From contig BCIT01000017.1 of the NCBI GenBank assembly GCA_001600035.1, positions 129,816 to 193,815 of the forward strand: a DNA stretch of 64,000 bases. The letters run 5' to 3'. Under the pieces are notes generated by a model. It did not search any database. It saw only the letters and a program-made list of their open reading frames with translations, and was not told the origin of the DNA. Position 1 is the stretch's first letter; each line of letters begins with the position of its first letter. Made by a program: the position numbers and the translations under genes. Below, one piece after another: positions 61,385 through 64,000 of this stretch. The stretch is from Holtermanniella nyarrowii (taxonomy: Eukaryota; Basidiomycota; Tremellomycetes; Holtermanniales).

Positions 61385-61660
61385 ATGACGCCGATACCAC
61401 TCGGCCCTGGTCTTCTGCTGCTTTCGAGCTTCTACTGTTACGCTTTTGATGCATCAGCTGACGGGTGTAGCAGTCATTACGAGGAAGCAGTCTGCGGCGT
61501 CGGCGGCTTCAAGCCTTCCCCGCTGCCCGACCAGTCTGACAAGCCCAGTGGTCCAGGATCTTCGTGGCACGGCGTGACTTTTGCTTTCCATCTCAGAGTC
61601 AGAAGGTCTACAGTCGTAATCTACCATGCGCGAACTCACGATCTTCAAGAGGCTGACTAG
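61385..61660 (+). CDS. Possible small secreted protein, 91 residues
   Basis: The ATG follows AAAA, a good fungal context. The first 26 residues, MTPIPLGPGLLLLSSFYCYA then FDASADG, look like a cleavable signal peptide. The mature part has two cysteines (CSSHYEEAVC) and little else. It lies between two minus-strand paralogues and overlaps the 3' end of one by 4 bp. Without homology evidence it may be a chance frame. Confidence 0.35.
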   Translation: MTPIPLGPGLLLLSSFYCYAFDASADGCSSHYEEAVCGVGGFKPSPLPDQSDKPSGPGSSWHGVTFAFHLRVRRSTVVIYHARTHDLQEAD

Positions 61661-62046
61661 GTCTCATGCTGCAGGCTGCGATACCTTATCACCCCAGAAA
61701 TCTCGACGTTGGTAGGCTGCAGACTGTCGTCAGTAGAAGCGTGATCCCCTGGGGTGAAGCAGCTACCCTCGTCGTAATTGCATTCGTAAGCGTTGAAGAC
61801 AAGGGCCGCTTGATCATTGACGCTCAGACCGTTCCACCACTGATGAGGCTCAATCTTGGACGCTGGATCAGCTGTCACTCTGATAGTGTACACCACTTGA
61901 GAAGCGGTGAAATCAGGCTTGCCGTACGTTGACTCGTCTTCAAAAGCCTCAATCTTGACAGGCGTGATATTGAATCGCCCGTGGTGGGGATGACAGCGGA
62001 TAGCTTGAGACTCACTGGGTTTGGTAGGCGTGTAGATTGTCTGCAT
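61657..62046 (-). CDS. Unrecognised small protein, paralogue of the gene at 60736
   Basis: 129 residues from ATG 62046: MQTIYTPTKPSESQAIRCHP. It keeps the same blocks in order: HGRFNITPVKIEAFED, PHQWWNGLSVNDQAALVFNA and YECNYDEGSCFTPGD. The frame is open upstream of the ATG and reads ALVPLVCVSSI after a CTCAG acceptor-like site, which could be the end of a signal peptide supplied by an earlier exon. Tandem arrangement and similar length point to duplication followed by strong divergence. Confidence 0.5.
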   Translation of the reverse strand: MQTIYTPTKPSESQAIRCHPHHGRFNITPVKIEAFEDESTYGKPDFTASQVVYTIRVTADPASKIEPHQWWNGLSVNDQAALVFNAYECNYDEGSCFTPGDHASTDDSLQPTNVEISGVIRYRSLQHET

Positions 62047-62575
62047 GATACTGGAGACGCACACGAGCGGGACAAGGGCCTGAGTACGCGGCTGACATTC
62101 AATTCGGGCCTTCGTGCAGATCCACTAGGGGGTTTATCTTCCTGTCAAGTGCAAGCCTGCCGGTGTAACCGCGCAGAGAAAGGATTGTATTATGAACGGC
62201 TCGAGTCCGCTGCGGCGCAAGTGAAGCCGAAGCCCCAATTCAACTTCTATACGAGCGAGGGTACCCTTTGCGCGCTAGCCGACTTTGGCTCTCAGTTTCA
62301 CAAGTCTCCCGCTTCGATCGAATCTGAGAACTCGGGTTGCAGAAGCTTAAGAGGCTCAACATAGATACCTGCATGATACTCTGCGGGCTGGCAGACAGTT
62401 CGATTGATATGCTCTCTGTGTTTGCGTGGTTTCTCTCTTGTCAGTCTGTTGCTCGGCGTTGCGCTCGCGGCCAAATTTGCCACCCGGGAACCAAAGTCAA
62501 CCTCACCTGAGAGAGTGACCCTTCAATAGGGGTGCTCACTAATGTTGCGGACGGCAAATGCCATGTACTTTCTGA
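62047..62575. other. Intergenic region, no gene seen
   Basis: No coding frame is supported. It could contain a first exon for the gene at 61657 on the minus strand and decayed LINE sequence near its right end. Confidence 0.35.
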
Positions 62576-63283
62576 TCAGCTGATCGAATGATGATATTCA
62601 AGACTGCAGAGAACATTCTCATGTAAGTAGTTCACTCTGCCTCCACGGTGTACGTTGAATTGGACGCGGCAACTCGCGAGATAAACGCACTGCGTGTCAT
62701 CTGTGACATTACGACAACATGCTGCACCAGCCACGTTCAGCCACGAGCTACAAGACATACCTACTGCTTCAAGTGGAAAGCGGAAGGTCGCCAACAGCGA
62801 TGCTACCTGCGATCCGCGCGCAATTAGCGCGAGGATCTTGCAGTCTCTCTCCCTGGCTGACGAAGCCATCGTACCCAAAAGCTCCATCCCATTCTCCCTG
62901 ATGTCCTCCATCGAATGCGTCTTGCACTTGCTTGGATTGAGCAGCAAATCCGTGTCTGGACGCTTGAAGAACTCTTCAACCCTCCGAAGTGGATCGTCGG
63001 TGCAGGAGAGGATGTAGGTGTCGTCGAGATAAACCACCACCAAGTAATCCTCATGACCAAGATAGTCCTGAAGACGCTCGATGACTGCTCGGTAGCCGAC
63101 GGAAAAGAGAAAGGGACCAAGTGGATCACCTTGACGGACACCTTCAGACGACCAAAGCNCCTCGTCCTCGTCAAGACCTGGAACGAGAAGACGAGAAGGA
63201 GTGNTGTAAGCCCACTTGCCGGCGCGATAGAGAGGTGGAGCATAACCGGCGAGACCTTTGGCGATCATCTGCTTGGGCATCGG
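62576..63283 (-). mobile_element. Decayed LINE reverse transcriptase fragment
   Basis: In element orientation the fragment opens in the RT palm (KQMIAKGLAGYAPPLYRAGK). It has GVRQGDPLGPFLFSVGYRAV and the catalytic VVVYLDDTYIL, then NPSKCKTHSMEDIRENGMEL. Past about 62880 the frame no longer aligns with an RT thumb, so several breaks are likely. It is related to the LINE at 42096 but by eye less than half identical in protein, hence a different family. It is cut at its 5' end exactly where the 140-bp tail of the other LINE begins. Two bases (63159 and 63204) are N. Confidence 0.75.
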
Positions 63284-63423
63284 GTGGTTTACTAAGTGCA
63301 TCTGTGATTCCTTGAATTTTGTCCCAGATAATCCTTTCCGTCTCCTACATTCTCTCGCTCATTATGCTACGAAGGCTCGTACTCTTGCCTTCGCTAATGC
63401 GACCGCGATCATATCATTCGGTC
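63284..63423 (-). repeat. LINE 3' tail, copy 2 (140 bp)
   Basis: A gapless match to 42096-42235 with about nine differences. On its upstream side (above 63423) no further LINE sequence is seen, so this is a strongly 5'-truncated insertion or a recombination scar. Its 3' end abuts the RT fragment of a second LINE. Confidence 0.85.
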
Positions 63424-64000
63424 GGGTAGCGATTCTCATGGCTGTGTTCGCCACCCGCGGAGGCGTCTATAACCGATGAATACGTTTGCTAGGACATTGA
63501 GACTTCGCGAAGAGTCAGCTGACTATGAAGCCTTATTTTTGTCATTGAGTCGCCACACGTCCCTCGCCAGAGCGCTTATAGTCTTGGCGATTGTTCTGTC
63601 AGTCACCATTGCCGCGCCATGCCGACGCCTCAGCACAGCATTCTTAGGTGATGCGCTTGCATGGATAAGTCAGCAGCGACGTAGGTGTGAAGATGGAGAG
63701 CTGTTTTGCCAACGTCTGCAGGCGACAACTGGCGAGAGGCGAGTGGAGGTTAGGAGGACTGGCAGCCGAGCGCTTGTCAGTCTTGGCCGTTAGCACGTTA
63801 ACGAGGCGGTCATGAGCGGCCGTTGAGGAAGAGTGCTATATTGTTCGAGTAAGATGCAGACCAACCTACTATTTCTCTACCTTTCTACAACATAGCATGT
63901 ACTGGATACCGAGCTGTCGAAAGAGACGCGTTGAACATGAGCGCTCTTTCAGGTCGAGGTCACGCACCCCACACCAGAGTCTTGCTGAACAGTCTCAGTT
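63424..64000. other. Window end, no gene supported
   Basis: An ATG at 63476 opens 105 codons with one hydrophobic stretch (ARALIVLAIVLSVTIAA), but nothing supports it as a gene. No telomere-like repeats are seen at the window edge. Confidence 0.35.

Noticed and set aside
63476-63793. 105-codon frame with a hydrophobic stretch near the window end
   Set aside because: Lies next to LINE debris, has no recognisable motif and no promoter signs.

Overview
The window is nuclear DNA of a fungus, almost certainly a basidiomycete with a compact genome. Most genes are cut by many introns of about 35-55 nt (GT..AG, with CTGAC/CTAAC-like branch sites just before the acceptor), genes lie 10-500 bp apart on both strands, and the conserved proteins are fungal (Zn2Cys6 factor, fused ARG5,6, UNC-13/MHD protein, kinesin-14, RTF1, GPI8). 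I cannot fix the genus from sequence alone. Exon joins given here were made by eye from splice signals and reading-frame continuity.

Region by region. 1-7 kb: the 3' part of an F-box/leucine-rich-like gene converges on a large UNC-13/Munc13-like gene. 7.3-16.2 kb: a possible metabolic cluster made of a Zn2Cys6 regulator, a PrpF-family isomerase, a dicarboxylate-type and a tricarboxylate-type mitochondrial carrier that share a divergent promoter, and a SAM methyltransferase. 16.4-29.2 kb: 5'-nucleotidase-like phosphoesterase, MIT-domain protein, C-terminal-motor kinesin, and ARG5,6. 29.4-46.6 kb: a mosaic in which housekeeping genes (bL21m, ATP1, GAPDH) are interleaved with small unrecognised genes. 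These include two dispersed paralogues with the same intron positions and a four-member family with a C-terminal cysteine motif, one copy of which is frameshifted. A non-LTR retrotransposon (LINE) with a restriction-like endonuclease, containing an assembly gap, also lies here and abuts the end of an unrecognised 636-codon gene. 46.8-60.5 kb: dense housekeeping genes DRG1/RBG1, an unrecognised conserved-looking protein, RTF1, GPI8, IPK1, a TMEM97-like protein, ORC5 and PHS1. 60.7-64 kb: two paralogous small genes, a possible small secreted protein, and remains of a second LINE joined to a 140-bp copy of the first LINE's 3' tail.

Functionally, the carriers, ATP1, bL21m and ARG5,6 concern mitochondrial metabolism. 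UNC-13, GPI8, PHS1 and the TMEM97-like protein concern membranes and secretion. RTF1, ORC5 and kinesin-14 concern chromosome and transcription work. The points most worth follow-up are the tricarboxylate-type cluster at 7.3-16.2 kb and the two families of small unrecognised genes in the 29-46 kb mosaic.
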